Shown here in pieces: positions 1 through 9,438 of a stretch of 59,015 nt of DNA (the stretch's first letter is position 1; each line of letters opens with the position of its first letter). A model generated the notes under the pieces. The model did not search any database. It was not told where the DNA came from and saw only the letters and a program-made list of their open reading frames with translations. The stretch comes from Oceanobacillus bengalensis (GTDB taxonomy: Bacteria; Bacillota; Bacilli; Bacillales; Amphibacillaceae). The translations under genes and the position numbers were made by a program. Location of the stretch: positions 1 to 59,015 of the forward strand of contig NZ_RBZO01000026.1 of the NCBI RefSeq assembly GCF_003628445.1, written 5' to 3'.

Positions 1-44
1 TGTAACGGGGACGATAGTAAGTTCTTGGCTTGGCATAAAAAAAG

Positions 45-83
45 CACCTCCTTGAATTGATATGTCTATCTTAACAGGAGGTG
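45..83. terminator. Possible bidirectional hairpin at the window edge
   Basis: CACCTCCT (45-52) is the reverse complement of AGGAGGTG (76-83). An A-run lies before the left arm and a short T-rich stretch after the right arm. The 23-nt loop is long for an intrinsic terminator, so this could equally be part of a repeat cut by the window edge. Nothing coding was seen in 1-210. Confidence 0.3.
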
Positions 84-210
84 TTGGTATTTTTATATGC
101 GTTGTTTGAATACGGGTTTACAGTATACCTTATCCTCTTAGGTGAAAAATCGATGTAAATCTCTTTTAAATTTAATGATTCCTTTCACATGGGCATGAAG
201 AATAGCCTAC

Positions 211-762
211 CTATTCTTTATGTCTCTTACTCATCCATACCGATATCTGCTCTGCAATATATTCAGAGCTATAATGCTTTCCATCACGAATCCACCACAT
301 TAAAATACCTAGAATGGAAGATGCAATAATATCTTTTGAAACAGCCTCTTCTGTGGTGATTTTTCTTAAATCACGCCTTGCTTGAACAAATTCCACGATA
401 AAGTTATGGAGTTTCTTTTGGAACGCCCTCTCTTCGAATAACACGAATAAGTACTTTCGATTTTGATAGAAATAATCTAAAAAGCTAAGTAGCTGCTCAT
501 CCAAGTCTACAGATTCTTGCTGTAATAAAGGTGATAATTTCTGCGACATATCGTTGAAAATATCATATACGACATGCTTCAGTAAATCTTGCATATCTAA
601 ATAATGTAAGTAGAATGTAGCACGATTTAATTCAGCCTTTGCTGCTACTTTTTGAACCGTTAATTCCTGCAAGTTTTGTGATTCAACCAATAATGATTTA
701 ACAGATTCTTTCAATAAACGCTTGGAGCGAATAGCGCGTGGATCCTCTTTCTTTGCAGACAT
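211..762 (-). CDS. TetR/AcrR family transcriptional regulator
   Basis: A 183-aa one-domain regulator. The N-terminal third is a TetR helix-turn-helix, with the segment LTVQKVAAKAELNRATFYLH at about residues 33-52 forming HTH and recognition helix (the family signature 'aelnraTFYlHY'). The rest is a helical ligand/dimer domain. An upstream in-frame start exists at 825, but the ATG at 762 has AAGGGAG six bases before it and starts with the usual short basic tail, so it is preferred. The gene is divergent from the MFS exporter at 934, the classic arrangement of a repressor with its drug pump (compare lmrA-lmrB of B. subtilis). The inducer cannot be read from sequence. The 171-bp divergent gap has partial CAACA/TGTTG half-sites around 801-820 but no convincing long palindrome. 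Confidence 0.85.
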   Translation of the reverse strand: MSAKKEDPRAIRSKRLLKESVKSLLVESQNLQELTVQKVAAKAELNRATFYLHYLDMQDLLKHVVYDIFNDMSQKLSPLLQQESVDLDEQLLSFLDYFYQNRKYLFVLFEERAFQKKLHNFIVEFVQARRDLRKITTEEAVSKDIIASSILGILMWWIRDGKHYSSEYIAEQISVWMSKRHKE

Positions 763-933
763 TTTTAACTCCCTTTCGTCTATTAAATATATACTTCTCC
801 AACAACATTTGAAAATTTGTTGCATAGTAGACAGCTTATAAAAAAATGTTGGTGGTCTCTAAATATAAAAGTTGTTACAATTCATTTTATCGTCATTGTG
901 TTGATGAAGTAAAGAGGAGGTCTGTAAGTTAGT

Positions 934-2370
934 ATGGTTCAACAAATAAATAAGAAAGTATTACTGTTTGTATTACTACTTGGCGGTTTTTTATCGATAT
1001 TAAATCAAACCCTTTTAAATGTTGCTTTAAGTAAATTCATGGAAGTGTTTGATGTTAGTGCGACAACTGTACAATGGTTAGCAACAGGATTCATGCTCGT
1101 TAACGGTATATTAATTCCCGTAACGGCTTTTTTAATGAAGCGGTTCTCAACGCGTCAATTATTTATAAGCTCGATGTTATTATTATTAGTCGGTTCTATT
1201 TTTTGTGCAATCGCACCGAATTTTACGGTTTTATTAATCGGACGTATGATTCAAGCGGCTGGTGCAGGTATTATTATGCCACTCATGATGAGTGTTGTTA
1301 TGTTTATCTTTCCACCTGAAAAACGGGGAAGTGCAATGGGGTTACTAGGGCTTGCTATGATTTTTGCTCCAGCTATCGCACCAACATTGTCTGGCTTTGT
1401 TATTGAATTTGTATCATGGCGCTGGTTGTTTATCGGCTTAATTCCACTTGTAATAATTATCATTTTACTTGCATTCAAATATTTAGTTAACGTGTCTGAA
1501 GGATCAAAAACAGAATTGGATGTTCAAAGTGTTATTCTGTCAACAATTGGATTTGGACTCGTATTATATGGATTTAGTAATGCTGGTAGCCACGGCTGGG
1601 ATGATGTAGTAGTGTTAGCCTCAATTATTGTAGGAATTCTCGTCTTAGTATTATTTACAAGACGTCAATTACGTTCAAGTGATCCGTTCTTAAATGTACG
1701 TGTGTTTCAAAACAAGACGTTTACAATGACGTCCTTAATTAACATTATCGTAACGATGATGTTATATGCTGATATGATTTTACTACCAATCTATTTGCAA
1801 GATGGTCGGGGCTTTACAGCATTTGATGCAGGACTATTATTATTACCAGGGGCAATTATTAATGCTGTATTATCTCCTATTACTGGAAAATGGTATGACC
1901 GATTCGGTGCCAAACCATTATTCATTATCGGTCTACTATTCGTTATCCCTTCGATGTGGGTTGTAACGGACCTTACAGAAACAACGACATTTACATTCTT
2001 AATGATTCGTACGATTTTCTTACGTATCGGTTTAAGTTTTATTACCATGCCACTGAATACAGCAGGGCTAAATGCATTACCAAAGGAACTCGTTACACAT
2101 GGGACAGCTGTAAACAATACGGTTCGCCAAATTGCAGGTGCGATTGGTACAGCGGTAGTGGTAACTATATATTCAGCAAAAGCAACTGGCTATGCGGATG
2201 ATTTAACTGCTCAAGGCCTGACAGAAGGAATTGCAGCACTTGCATCGATATTCGCTTCTAGTGACGCATACTATTTCATGATGATTTTAGCTATTGTTGC
2301 ATTGGTGATCACTTTGTTTACACCGTTAAAGAAACCTATGTCACCTGAAAAAGCTGAAGAGCTGCAATAA
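934..2370 (+). CDS. MFS multidrug exporter, DHA2 (14-TM) family
   Basis: A 478-aa membrane protein with about 14 hydrophobic segments, the usual length and topology of EmrB/QacA/LmrB drug:proton antiporters. TM1 carries LNQTLLNVAL, matching the DHA2 motif D1 (LDxTIVNVAL). The stretch GRMIQAAGAGIIMPL near residue 103 matches motifs B/C of exporters. It probably expels lipophilic drugs or cations from the cytoplasmic membrane using the proton gradient. The start ATG follows AGGAGG at 915-920. The neighbouring divergent TetR gene is the likely local repressor. The substrate is unknown; similarity in length and context to B. subtilis LmrB (479 aa) is suggestive only. Confidence 0.88.
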   Translation: MVQQINKKVLLFVLLLGGFLSILNQTLLNVALSKFMEVFDVSATTVQWLATGFMLVNGILIPVTAFLMKRFSTRQLFISSMLLLLVGSIFCAIAPNFTVLLIGRMIQAAGAGIIMPLMMSVVMFIFPPEKRGSAMGLLGLAMIFAPAIAPTLSGFVIEFVSWRWLFIGLIPLVIIIILLAFKYLVNVSEGSKTELDVQSVILSTIGFGLVLYGFSNAGSHGWDDVVVLASIIVGILVLVLFTRRQLRSSDPFLNVRVFQNKTFTMTSLINIIVTMMLYADMILLPIYLQDGRGFTAFDAGLLLLPGAIINAVLSPITGKWYDRFGAKPLFIIGLLFVIPSMWVVTDLTETTTFTFLMIRTIFLRIGLSFITMPLNTAGLNALPKELVTHGTAVNNTVRQIAGAIGTAVVVTIYSAKATGYADDLTAQGLTEGIAALASIFASSDAYYFMMILAIVALVITLFTPLKKPMSPEKAEELQ

Positions 2371-2446
2371 AAAAACTCTGCCATTAATAATGTAAAGGGA
2401 ACGATTGAACTGGTGTTCATATTCTACTAACACCCTTATTTCTTAA

Positions 2447-2495
2447 AAGAAGCTTCCAAAAAGGTTAAATAAACTTTTAGGAAACTTCTTTTTTT
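2447..2495 (+). terminator. Intrinsic terminator after the MFS exporter
   Basis: AAGAAGCTTCC and GGAAACTTCTT form a stem with one mismatch, followed by a T-run. A second, weaker hairpin (GGTGTT/AACACC, 2413-2434) lies just upstream. The site also faces the 3' end of the MCP gene on the other strand, so it may serve both. Confidence 0.75.
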
Positions 2496-2560
2496 CTATC
2501 CTATAATCATTCATCTTTAGTGCGTAAGGTTTTAGTTATAGTCTCAGCCTTTTCCTATCG

Positions 2561-4261
2561 TTATAGCTTAAATCTCCCAACAAGCATTTGTAATTCCTCA
2601 GCCATCTTAGATAGGTGCGTTGCAGAGGATGTAATTTCCTCCATCGAAGCCAATTGTTCCTCTGATGCGGATGCAACATTTTGTGTATTATCTGCAGATG
2701 TTTTGGAAATACGTGAAATTTCCTCCATTGAGGCATTCACCTGTTCTGCGCTAGCAGACATTTCTTCAGATACTGCTGAAACTTCTTGTATTTGAGAAGT
2801 CACTTTTTCTATGGATTGAAGAATTTTCGAAAACCCATCTCCAGTTTGGTGAATCACGTGCAAGCCTAAAGAAGCTTCTTCTGTTCCTTTATCCATTAAA
2901 TGAACTGCATGTGTTGTGTCTGCTTGTATTTGTTGAATTAATTTAGCAATTTGATCCGCAGAATCCTTCGATTGCTCTGCAAGTTTGCGTACTTCATCGG
3001 CAACTACTGCGAACCCTTTTCCATGTTCCCCAGCACGAGCAGATTCGATGGCTGCATTAAGTGCTAACAGATTTGTTTGTTCGGAAATTCCTGTGATAAC
3101 TTCTATAATGTTACCAATTTTATCAGATTGATCTCCTAATCGTTTAATAACGGTAGACGTCGTTTCTGTGGCTGTATTGATTGCATTCATTTGTTGAACG
3201 GCTTTTTGAATCAATTCGTTTCCATCATTCGCTTCTTTATTTGTTTCTGTAGCTAAGTCTGAAACAGAAGAAGACGTTTCGGCAACTTGTTGTATACCAA
3301 TAGCCATCTCTCTCATGGCTACTAAGCTTTCATTCGCACTCTGTTCTTGAATGTCAGCACCACTCGCAACTTCCTGAATAGAGGATGCAATTTCATTCGT
3401 TGCTTCTGACGTCTGTTCGGCACTTGCTGTCAACTCCTCAGAAGCGGCAGCAACTTGGTTCGATGTTGTACCTACTTGGCCGATCATGTCGCGTAAACTT
3501 CGTATCATTCGGTTAAAGGATCCAGCGAGTTCACCGACTTCATCTTTAGTGTTCACAGAAAGTTCCTTTGTTAAATCCCCTTCACCGTCTGAGATATCTT
3601 TGAGCTGGTCATTGATATTAATTATAGGTCGCACAATGGATTTTGTGAAAATGATACTGCCTATTATTGCTATAGCTCCAGAGACTACTATTACAATGAA
3701 TAGGATAGATAGTAAAGATAGAATGGTATTATTGATTACATTAATTTTTGGCCCTACTAACCACATACCAACCACTTCTCCATCTTTACTCTTTAATGGC
3801 TTATACATTGTTAAATGATTTTCCCCAACGATGTCCGCTTCTCCAATAAATGTTTCTTGATTTTTTAATACTGCTTCCGTTACATCTGGATCGGCTTTTG
3901 TTCCAATCGTTCGCTGTCCATCTTGCATAACATTGGTTGCAATTCTAGTATCCCCTTGGAAAATGGTCGCAGCTCCATTGGTAAGTTCACCGATTTTATC
4001 CATAATCTCATTATTATCGTTCATTTTTACATTTCCTTTGTACAGCTCTCCATCTTTAATTTCCCATTCCCCTTTATACGTTTCATCTAGCCAATTATAG
4101 CCAAGTCCAGAAACAACTTGAACTCTATCGGTAAAAACTTCCTCCATTGCTTTCTTCACTTGGAAAAAAGAGACGAGGGCGATTATGCTTGATAAAAATA
4201 GAATAATTGCAATAACTAGTAAGTTAATCTTTGTCCCGATTTTAAAGTTTTTAATTTTCAT
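2561..4261 (-). CDS. Methyl-accepting chemotaxis protein with single-Cache-like sensor
   Basis: A 566-aa chemoreceptor. TM1 is at about residues 12-32 and TM2 at about 180-206. The 150-residue extracellular region between them has the [15 protein letters not shown] ... GMWLVGPK pattern of the sCache_3 type sensor, which in other receptors binds small carboxylates. HAMP follows (about 207-260), then a long coiled coil whose hairpin tip contains [20 protein letters not shown], the CheA/CheW contact site. It should relay an external ligand to CheA in polar arrays; the ligand is not readable. The C-terminus ends LVGRFKL, as does the remnant gene nearby. A sigma-D-like promoter lies at 4313-4340. 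It is convergent with the MFS gene and divergent from the remnant at 4377. Confidence 0.92.
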   Translation of the reverse strand: MKIKNFKIGTKINLLVIAIILFLSSIIALVSFFQVKKAMEEVFTDRVQVVSGLGYNWLDETYKGEWEIKDGELYKGNVKMNDNNEIMDKIGELTNGAATIFQGDTRIATNVMQDGQRTIGTKADPDVTEAVLKNQETFIGEADIVGENHLTMYKPLKSKDGEVVGMWLVGPKINVINNTILSLLSILFIVIVVSGAIAIIGSIIFTKSIVRPIININDQLKDISDGEGDLTKELSVNTKDEVGELAGSFNRMIRSLRDMIGQVGTTSNQVAAASEELTASAEQTSEATNEIASSIQEVASGADIQEQSANESLVAMREMAIGIQQVAETSSSVSDLATETNKEANDGNELIQKAVQQMNAINTATETTSTVIKRLGDQSDKIGNIIEVITGISEQTNLLALNAAIESARAGEHGKGFAVVADEVRKLAEQSKDSADQIAKLIQQIQADTTHAVHLMDKGTEEASLGLHVIHQTGDGFSKILQSIEKVTSQIQEVSAVSEEMSASAEQVNASMEEISRISKTSADNTQNVASASEEQLASMEEITSSATHLSKMAEELQMLVGRFKL

Positions 4262-4312
4262 AAGTTATTCATTCCTTTCCCTTTTTAACTCATTTGTGAG
4301 TCTACAAACATA

Positions 4313-4340
4313 CTATCGACAAAATACGACAAGAAGTTTA
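4313..4340 (-). promoter_or_regulatory. Candidate sigma-D (motility) promoter for the MCP gene
   Basis: Read on the minus strand: TAAA (4340-4337), 16 bases, GTCGATAG (4320-4313). The sigma-D consensus is TAAA-N14/16-GCCGATAT, so the -10 box matches 6 of 8. MCP genes are normal sigma-D targets. No sigma-A site of comparable quality was seen nearby. Confidence 0.5.
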
Positions 4341-4376
4341 CAACTCCTTATTCGGTATTTTTTGGCATTTTATATA

Positions 4377-4689
4377 ACAAAAGCAAATGAAAGTTCTAAG
4401 AAAATTATTGAAGCAAGTAAATTAATTGATTCCATCTCATCTCAGACAATATTACTATCATTGAATGCTACGCTTGAAGCGGCTAGAGCTGGAGAAGTTG
4501 GTAGAGGAGATGATAGAAGTCTTAAATTCTCTTTCCTGTAAAATAGCGGAAGAAAATGCTGCTTCCAGAGCAAGCATCCAAATCGATGGAGAACAAACAG
4601 CGTCTGTTGAAGAAGTAGCAGGAGCGAGTGGCCATTTGGCTGAATTGGAGCAGAAGTTACATGAGATTGTGAAACGATTCAAATTATAG
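4377..4689 (+). pseudogene. Remnant of a methyl-accepting chemotaxis protein
   Basis: Two reading frames together encode pieces of an MCP signalling domain. The first frame (4377-4508) reads SSQTILLSLNATLEAARAGE plus VGRG, a degraded hairpin tip; canonical copies read [20 protein letters not shown]. The second frame (about 4501-4689) reads EEVAGASGHLAELEQKL and ends IVKRFKL, the usual MCP C-terminus. The roughly 100 residues normally lying between these segments are missing and the frame changes at the junction. No sensor domain, start codon or ribosome site precedes it. It is therefore a deletion and frameshift relic, not an expressed receptor. Its own terminator (4724-4772) has survived. 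Confidence 0.8.
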
Positions 4690-4723
4690 TATCAAATTGT
4701 CTTTGTTGAAATTTGTGCAATAT

Positions 4724-4772
4724 AAAAAGGCTTTCTAAAAGTTTAAGCAAACTCTTAGAAAGCCATTTTTCT
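4724..4772. terminator. Bidirectional terminator between MCP remnant and MCP gene
   Basis: GGCTTTCTAA (4729-4738) pairs perfectly with TTAGAAAGCC (4755-4764). A-runs and T-runs on both sides allow function on both strands. The 16-nt loop AAGTTTAAGCAAACTC is identical to the loop of the terminator at 9338-9382. Confidence 0.85.
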
Positions 4773-4789
4773 TTAACAAATAAGGAAAT

Positions 4790-6262
4790 TTACTCTTTCT
4801 CAAATAGATTAGAAAGCTTTTGTGTAGCATTATTTGTTTCTTGAACGAGAAGAGTGAGTTGTTCTTTATTCTCTGTTTGTAGTTGAATACCTGCAGAAAT
4901 CTCTTCTAAGGAAGCGGAAGCCTGTTGTAAAACGGAAGCAAAATCATTTACTGCTGCTTTAATGTTTCCTGCATCTTGATCGATACTTCCTGCTACAATT
5001 GCGAATGCCTGAATTTCTTGTTGTAGTTGATTGATTGAATCTTGTATAGATTGGAAAATAGTTCTATTCCGTATGGTATCTTCAATATTTTCATCCATTT
5101 TAGTAGATACGACATTCATTTGTTCTTGCGTTTCCAAATTGTTTGTATGTACTCGATTTAATATGGTAGAAATTTGTCCTGCAGTTCCTTTGGAGTCCTC
5201 TGCTAGTTTTCGAATTTCTTCCGCAACAACTGAAAATCCTCTACCTGCTTCACCAGCTCTTGCTGCTTCAATAGAAGCATTTAGAGCAAGAAGGTTCGTT
5301 TGGTCAGTAATTCCTTGTATTGCTTCAATTGCTACTAATGAGGATTCGATATTTTGACTTAATTGATTCATATCCTTCTGCATAATTGCTATAAATTGCT
5401 TGAAATCCTGCATTTGATTACTTAGTACTTCAGACTGTGAGCTACCTTCATCGATTTGTTCTGTTATGTTATTGGTGAATGTATTAATGTGCTGTACCCG
5501 CTTACTCATTGCCTCAACTTGATTCCCTGTACTTTCAACCGCAGTCATAATGTTATTGATAGAATTTCCTTGATTTTGGGTTCCAATAGCAATTTCCTGT
5601 ATTGCAACATTAAATTCTTCAACTGTTTGCTTCTCTAATTCGGTTTGGGTCTTTACCTGTTCCATGTTGTTAGCAATTACAATTGAATTTTCCTCCAGAA
5701 TAATCCTCTGTTCTGCTTCTTGGTTTAACTTGTACTCGGCCTCTGCCTTCATATTACTAAGGTCCCTTTCTAATTTCCCCATAACTCTTGTTTGGAAGAA
5801 AAGAACAATGAAAGATAAAGAGAATAATAATAAATATGTAGTAATATCAGAGGAATAAATTTCTCCATTTAGAGTAAAGGCAAATATTAATAAACTAACC
5901 CCTAAAATGGTCCCGATGATAAAAATGGCCAAATTCATGTAAAAAGCTGAGCTTATCAATAAATAATAGATAAGGGAAAGGTTGTTCTCAGATGGGCTGA
6001 TTAAAATAATCGTCCCGAGGATAGCTGCTAATCCAATTATCGCGATATATCCAATCTGTTCCGTTAAACGTCTTTTTATGTGCAAATAGGTTATTGTAGC
6101 ACATAAAGCAAATCCACCAATTGCAATTGCTAGAATGAGCTCAATTGCTTTGTCCAAGCTTATCTCTACTACCACTCCTAGCAATACTGCTACCATAAGC
6201 ATGATTAAAATAATTTTATTTTTTTTACGTAAAGTCTGTAGCTTTAATTCATCAATCGACAT
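4790..6262 (-). CDS. Methyl-accepting chemotaxis protein with multi-spanning membrane domain
   Basis: A 490-aa receptor. The first ~160 residues contain about six hydrophobic helices with very short loops instead of a periplasmic-type sensor domain. A coiled coil follows directly, with no recognisable HAMP domain, then the MCP hairpin tip [20 protein letters not shown] near residue 330. The sensed signal may therefore lie within the membrane (lipid state, redox, proton force) or be a small molecule bound between helices; this is inference. The ATG at 6262 follows AAGGGGA. It has the same design and length as the receptor at 7827-9311. A perfect 11-bp inverted repeat sits about 40 bp upstream (6300-6330). 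Confidence 0.88.
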   Translation of the reverse strand: MSIDELKLQTLRKKNKIILIMLMVAVLLGVVVEISLDKAIELILAIAIGGFALCATITYLHIKRRLTEQIGYIAIIGLAAILGTIILISPSENNLSLIYYLLISSAFYMNLAIFIIGTILGVSLLIFAFTLNGEIYSSDITTYLLLFSLSFIVLFFQTRVMGKLERDLSNMKAEAEYKLNQEAEQRIILEENSIVIANNMEQVKTQTELEKQTVEEFNVAIQEIAIGTQNQGNSINNIMTAVESTGNQVEAMSKRVQHINTFTNNITEQIDEGSSQSEVLSNQMQDFKQFIAIMQKDMNQLSQNIESSLVAIEAIQGITDQTNLLALNASIEAARAGEAGRGFSVVAEEIRKLAEDSKGTAGQISTILNRVHTNNLETQEQMNVVSTKMDENIEDTIRNRTIFQSIQDSINQLQQEIQAFAIVAGSIDQDAGNIKAAVNDFASVLQQASASLEEISAGIQLQTENKEQLTLLVQETNNATQKLSNLFEKE

Positions 6263-6299
6263 TCCCGTTCCCCTTCATTTCATAAAATTTTAACACAAC

Positions 6300-6330
6300 G
6301 TATAAGTCATATAGGAAAAATGACTTATAC
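6300..6330. promoter_or_regulatory. Perfect 11-bp inverted repeat upstream of the MCP gene
   Basis: GTATAAGTCAT (6300-6310) and ATGACTTATAC (6320-6330) are exact reverse complements, separated by 9 bases. No T-run follows on either strand, so it is not a normal terminator. It may be an operator for a dimeric regulator or a 5' UTR hairpin of the MCP mRNA. Confidence 0.5.
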
Positions 6331-6380
6331 CCAAAATTACATCTTATAATGGTATCATTATTATTTCAAGTAAATATGAA

Positions 6381-6610
6381 GAGGCTGGGACAAAAGTGTT
6401 TTTAAGAAAAGAAAATCCGAACCTATTGAGAGAACATACCCGTACCAGAAATATACCTCGCTTTTCGTGGGTGGCTAGTGATCTCCCTTCGTATAGCGTA
6501 CTACGGTGTCTCACCCAGGACTATACTTCACGGGAGTCTGCGTATATTTCCTACTAAGGTAGTAAATTGTTCGGCTCTAATGATAACACTCTATATATGT
6601 CCCACGCCTC
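6381..6610. repeat. Structured intergenic repeat unit with inverted ends
   Basis: The unit is bounded by GAGGCTGGGACA (6381-6392) and TGTCCCACGCCTC (6598-6610), which are inverted copies differing by one inserted base. Inside are GTGGGTGGCTAG ... TCTCACCCAGGA and several shorter inverted segments, so the RNA or single strand should fold strongly. No ORF of note fits. Units starting GAGGCTGGGACA are common between genes in Bacillaceae, so this is probably a non-autonomous mobile repeat. Confidence 0.6.
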
Positions 6611-6630
6611 GTTATTGAATGTATAAAACT

Positions 6631-7656
6631 TTAAAGTAATTCTTTAAAGTAGGAAAGGTTTTGTTCAAAGTTTGGAACAATTTTTTCTTCCTCGGCTCTT
6701 TTCACTAAACGTACGAGTAAATCATTAAAAGGAGTGTTAATAGTTGTTTCTCTTCCATTAGATGATATAACTCCATTAATATAGTCTATTTCTGATTTTC
6801 TTTGTTTCTCTAAATCTTGTAGCATGCTCGGCTTTAGTAATGCTTGTGGACCAAATGCAATTTTAGTAAAACCAATTGCTTGTGGTAGATTACTTTTATC
6901 TTCAGCTAAATTAAAGATTCCTAAATTAAAGCCTGCGAGTTCTGCAAATTCAACGCCTGTTGCTTGACCAACCTTAATTGTTTCATCTGCCAACATTACT
7001 GCACTTGTTACAGCAGACTCATTATCTAGCACATCTCCATATGTACAACCTAGTGCAGTAGACATTCCACTCATAGCAACATTAACTAAAAGTTTAGCCC
7101 ATTTTGTTCCAGCAAGATTATCGGATATACTAATATTCCCAACTAGATCAAGAACTTCCTTTATTTGATGAATACGATCAGTAATTGTTCCATCTAATTC
7201 ACCTATTTGGAAGGCATTTGCTTTGAACGCTTCTTCTGTTGTTGTTAATTCCGAGACACCAGGCTTCACCCATGTTGCACCGAACTCAACGGACCCACCA
7301 ATTACTCTATTCTTTCCTATAATAGACGCAAGCGAATCTTCAGGTACACCATTTTGTAAGGATAGAACGATACTATTGTCATTTAAATGTGATTGTAAAT
7401 TTGATAGAACATCTTGATTAAACATTTGTTTTGTAAGTAAAAGTACTAAATCATAATTTCCATCCATTTCCTCTGGAGTGATTGCCCTAACAGGAATGTT
7501 TTCTTCCACTGTTCCTGTAATCGTTGCTCCAGACAGATTTAAAGCTTCAACATGTTCCTTGTTGACATCAATAAGTTCGACATGTTTCTTTCCCTTTGAA
7601 AGATATGCACCAATAATGGTACCCAAGGATCCTGCACCCATAATTGCTATTTTCAT
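6631..7656 (-). CDS. Ketopantoate reductase family protein (2-dehydropantoate 2-reductase)
   Basis: A 341-aa cytosolic NADPH-dependent reductase of the ApbA/PanE family, which converts 2-dehydropantoate to pantoate in pantothenate and coenzyme A synthesis. The N-terminal Rossmann fold starts MKIAIMGAGSLGTIIGAYLS with the GxGxxG turn. The conserved GTKWAKLLVN segment near residue 183 supplies the catalytic-type lysine, and the C-terminal helical domain is complete. The ATG at 7656 follows GAGGAGG. It is somewhat longer than typical PanE (about 300 aa), and Bacillaceae often carry several paralogues, so the substrate could be another 2-oxo acid. It stands alone between chemoreceptor genes with no pan neighbours. 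Confidence 0.8.
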   Translation of the reverse strand: MKIAIMGAGSLGTIIGAYLSKGKKHVELIDVNKEHVEALNLSGATITGTVEENIPVRAITPEEMDGNYDLVLLLTKQMFNQDVLSNLQSHLNDNSIVLSLQNGVPEDSLASIIGKNRVIGGSVEFGATWVKPGVSELTTTEEAFKANAFQIGELDGTITDRIHQIKEVLDLVGNISISDNLAGTKWAKLLVNVAMSGMSTALGCTYGDVLDNESAVTSAVMLADETIKVGQATGVEFAELAGFNLGIFNLAEDKSNLPQAIGFTKIAFGPQALLKPSMLQDLEKQRKSEIDYINGVISSNGRETTINTPFNDLLVRLVKRAEEEKIVPNFEQNLSYFKELL

Positions 7657-7776
7657 ATAACTTCCTCCTCATTTCTAAGTTGTAATAACAATATAAATTA
7701 TACTCTATTATTGGATGAAATGTGTAAATAGAACTATTACCTAGATAATAGTATTTTAATTTTATGTCGAATAGCC

Positions 7777-7782
7777 TATAAT
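7777..7782 (+). promoter_or_regulatory. Candidate -10 box (TATAAT) for the MCP at 7827
   Basis: An exact TATAAT stands 44 bp upstream of the MCP start codon. The -35 region is only TTTAAT-like, so the promoter may be weak or need an activator. A sigma-D site was looked for and not found in convincing form. Confidence 0.35.
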
Positions 7783-7826
7783 ATAAGATAAATAGAAATT
7801 GTAAATTTTATATTAAGGGGATTGCT

Positions 7827-9311
7827 ATGAGAATGAAAGATACATATAATACGCAGAGGGTTCATAAGGTTAATTTAGTTTTATTAGTTACAATTGTTTT
7901 GCTTTTAGTTATCCCAATTGTATTTTCCAGGGGATTTAATGATAGTGTTGGCATTATTATAGCGGGTACTTTGGTCCTTGTTTTATCTGTCATTAATTAT
8001 TTTTTACCAATTCCTCCATATGTAAAAGGTTTACTTTTCGCTTTATTGCCAAATATCGTTGTAATGGTACTATTTTATTTGGATGGTTTTGCATTAAATA
8101 AGCACTATATTGTATTACTGACTATTGCTATGGCTGTTCTATATTTTAAAAAAGAACTTATACTTATTTTTAGTGCCTTTGTCAATGTGACGATGATTGC
8201 AACATATTTTATTCATCCAGAAGCATTATTAGGTGTAGATGATAACCTTAAGGGCTTTATTACGGTTATCGCATTATTTAATGGAATATTGGTTGCTTTG
8301 TACTCATTAACTAAATGGGGGAGAGATTTAATTGACGAATCGTATAAAAAGGAAATGGAAGCCCAGCATTTAACGGAGAGATTACAAGAAACACTACAAT
8401 TAATTGAAAAAAATACGAACACACTGGATAGTAACATGAACCATTTAAACAGTAATATTAGTACAATTTATGAGTCAAGTCACCATATTAAAGAAGCTGT
8501 TCAGGAGATGGCGGTTGGAATACAGGAAGAGGCAAGTAGTATTAGTTCTGTAAGTGAGTCAATGGGGGATTCGGTAGAAAGAGCAAATAAGACGATTACC
8601 ATTTCTAAAGGTATTGTTGAAAAATCGGATGCCATGAACGAGAAAGTGCAGGAAGGCTTTGAGAAAATTAATCAGGTAACTGATTATATGTCCACAGTAA
8701 ATACTGCGATAAGCACTACCTCAGTTACGGTAAATGATTTACAATCGAGTCTAGAAACAGTTAACTCACTCTTAAACGGTATTAAAGACATAGCAGAACA
8801 AACGAATCTATTGGCGTTAAATGCTGCTATTGAATCTGCACGTGCTGGTGAGCATGGAAAAGGATTTGCGGTGGTAGCAGATGAGGTGCGTAAGTTAGCT
8901 GAACAAAGTGCAAATATAACGGTTGATATTACAAATGTGACGACAGACCTATTCGATAAATCAAGAGATGCAAATGATAAATCAATGAAAGGCGAAACAG
9001 CTGCTGCAGAGGGACAGAAATTATTAAATGAAATTTCTTCTTACTTTAAAGAAATAAAGGATTCTTTCCAATACACAAATGAAGAGCTTGTAATGGGAAT
9101 GAATGAAATTCAGGTCTCGACGAATAACTTCAATGATATTAAAAGGCAAATTGAAACGGTAGCAAATATTTCGGAAGAGAATACTTCTGCAACACAAGAA
9201 ATAGCAGCAACACTTGAAAGTGAGCATGAACTAATTACGGATATCAACACTGCTGTTCTAGAAATTAACAAGCTAAGTAGTGAACTAAAGAAAATAGTTA
9301 CTACTGTTTAA
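7827..9311 (+). CDS. Methyl-accepting chemotaxis protein with multi-spanning membrane domain
   Basis: A 494-aa receptor with about six membrane helices in the first ~165 residues, no large extracellular sensor domain and no clear HAMP. A long coiled coil carries the signalling tip [20 protein letters not shown] near residue 335, followed by [25 protein letters not shown] precedes the ATG at 7827 by six bases. Length and layout mirror the receptor at 4790-6262 although the membrane parts differ, so the two are probably anciently related members of one class of membrane-embedded sensors. The ligand is unknown. A terminator follows at 9338. Confidence 0.88.
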   Translation: MRMKDTYNTQRVHKVNLVLLVTIVLLLVIPIVFSRGFNDSVGIIIAGTLVLVLSVINYFLPIPPYVKGLLFALLPNIVVMVLFYLDGFALNKHYIVLLTIAMAVLYFKKELILIFSAFVNVTMIATYFIHPEALLGVDDNLKGFITVIALFNGILVALYSLTKWGRDLIDESYKKEMEAQHLTERLQETLQLIEKNTNTLDSNMNHLNSNISTIYESSHHIKEAVQEMAVGIQEEASSISSVSESMGDSVERANKTITISKGIVEKSDAMNEKVQEGFEKINQVTDYMSTVNTAISTTSVTVNDLQSSLETVNSLLNGIKDIAEQTNLLALNAAIESARAGEHGKGFAVVADEVRKLAEQSANITVDITNVTTDLFDKSRDANDKSMKGETAAAEGQKLLNEISSYFKEIKDSFQYTNEELVMGMNEIQVSTNNFNDIKRQIETVANISEENTSATQEIAATLESEHELITDINTAVLEINKLSSELKKIVTTV

Positions 9312-9337
9312 TATTTTCTAATATTGATGTAAATCAC

Positions 9338-9382
9338 CAAAGCTTCTCAAAAGTTTAAGCAAACTCTTGAGAAGTTTTTTTA
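9338..9382 (+). terminator. Intrinsic terminator after the MCP gene
   Basis: CTTCTCAA (9343-9350) pairs with TTGAGAAG (9367-9374), followed by six Ts. The 16-nt loop is identical to that of the terminator at 4724-4772, and within it AGTTT/AAACT can extend the stem. Confidence 0.85.
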
Positions 9383-9438
9383 TAGGTACAAATTTATGTG
9401 TTTCGGTATCTAGAGTGAGAGCTAAAGCTGAAGAGCAA

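Noticed and set aside
801-823. TetR operator between the regulator and MFS genes
   Set aside because: Only short CAACA/TGTTG arms match; symmetry is too poor to call a site.
1956-2201. ORFs antisense or out of frame within the MFS gene
   Set aside because: Shadows of a well-supported gene, low-complexity products without family features.
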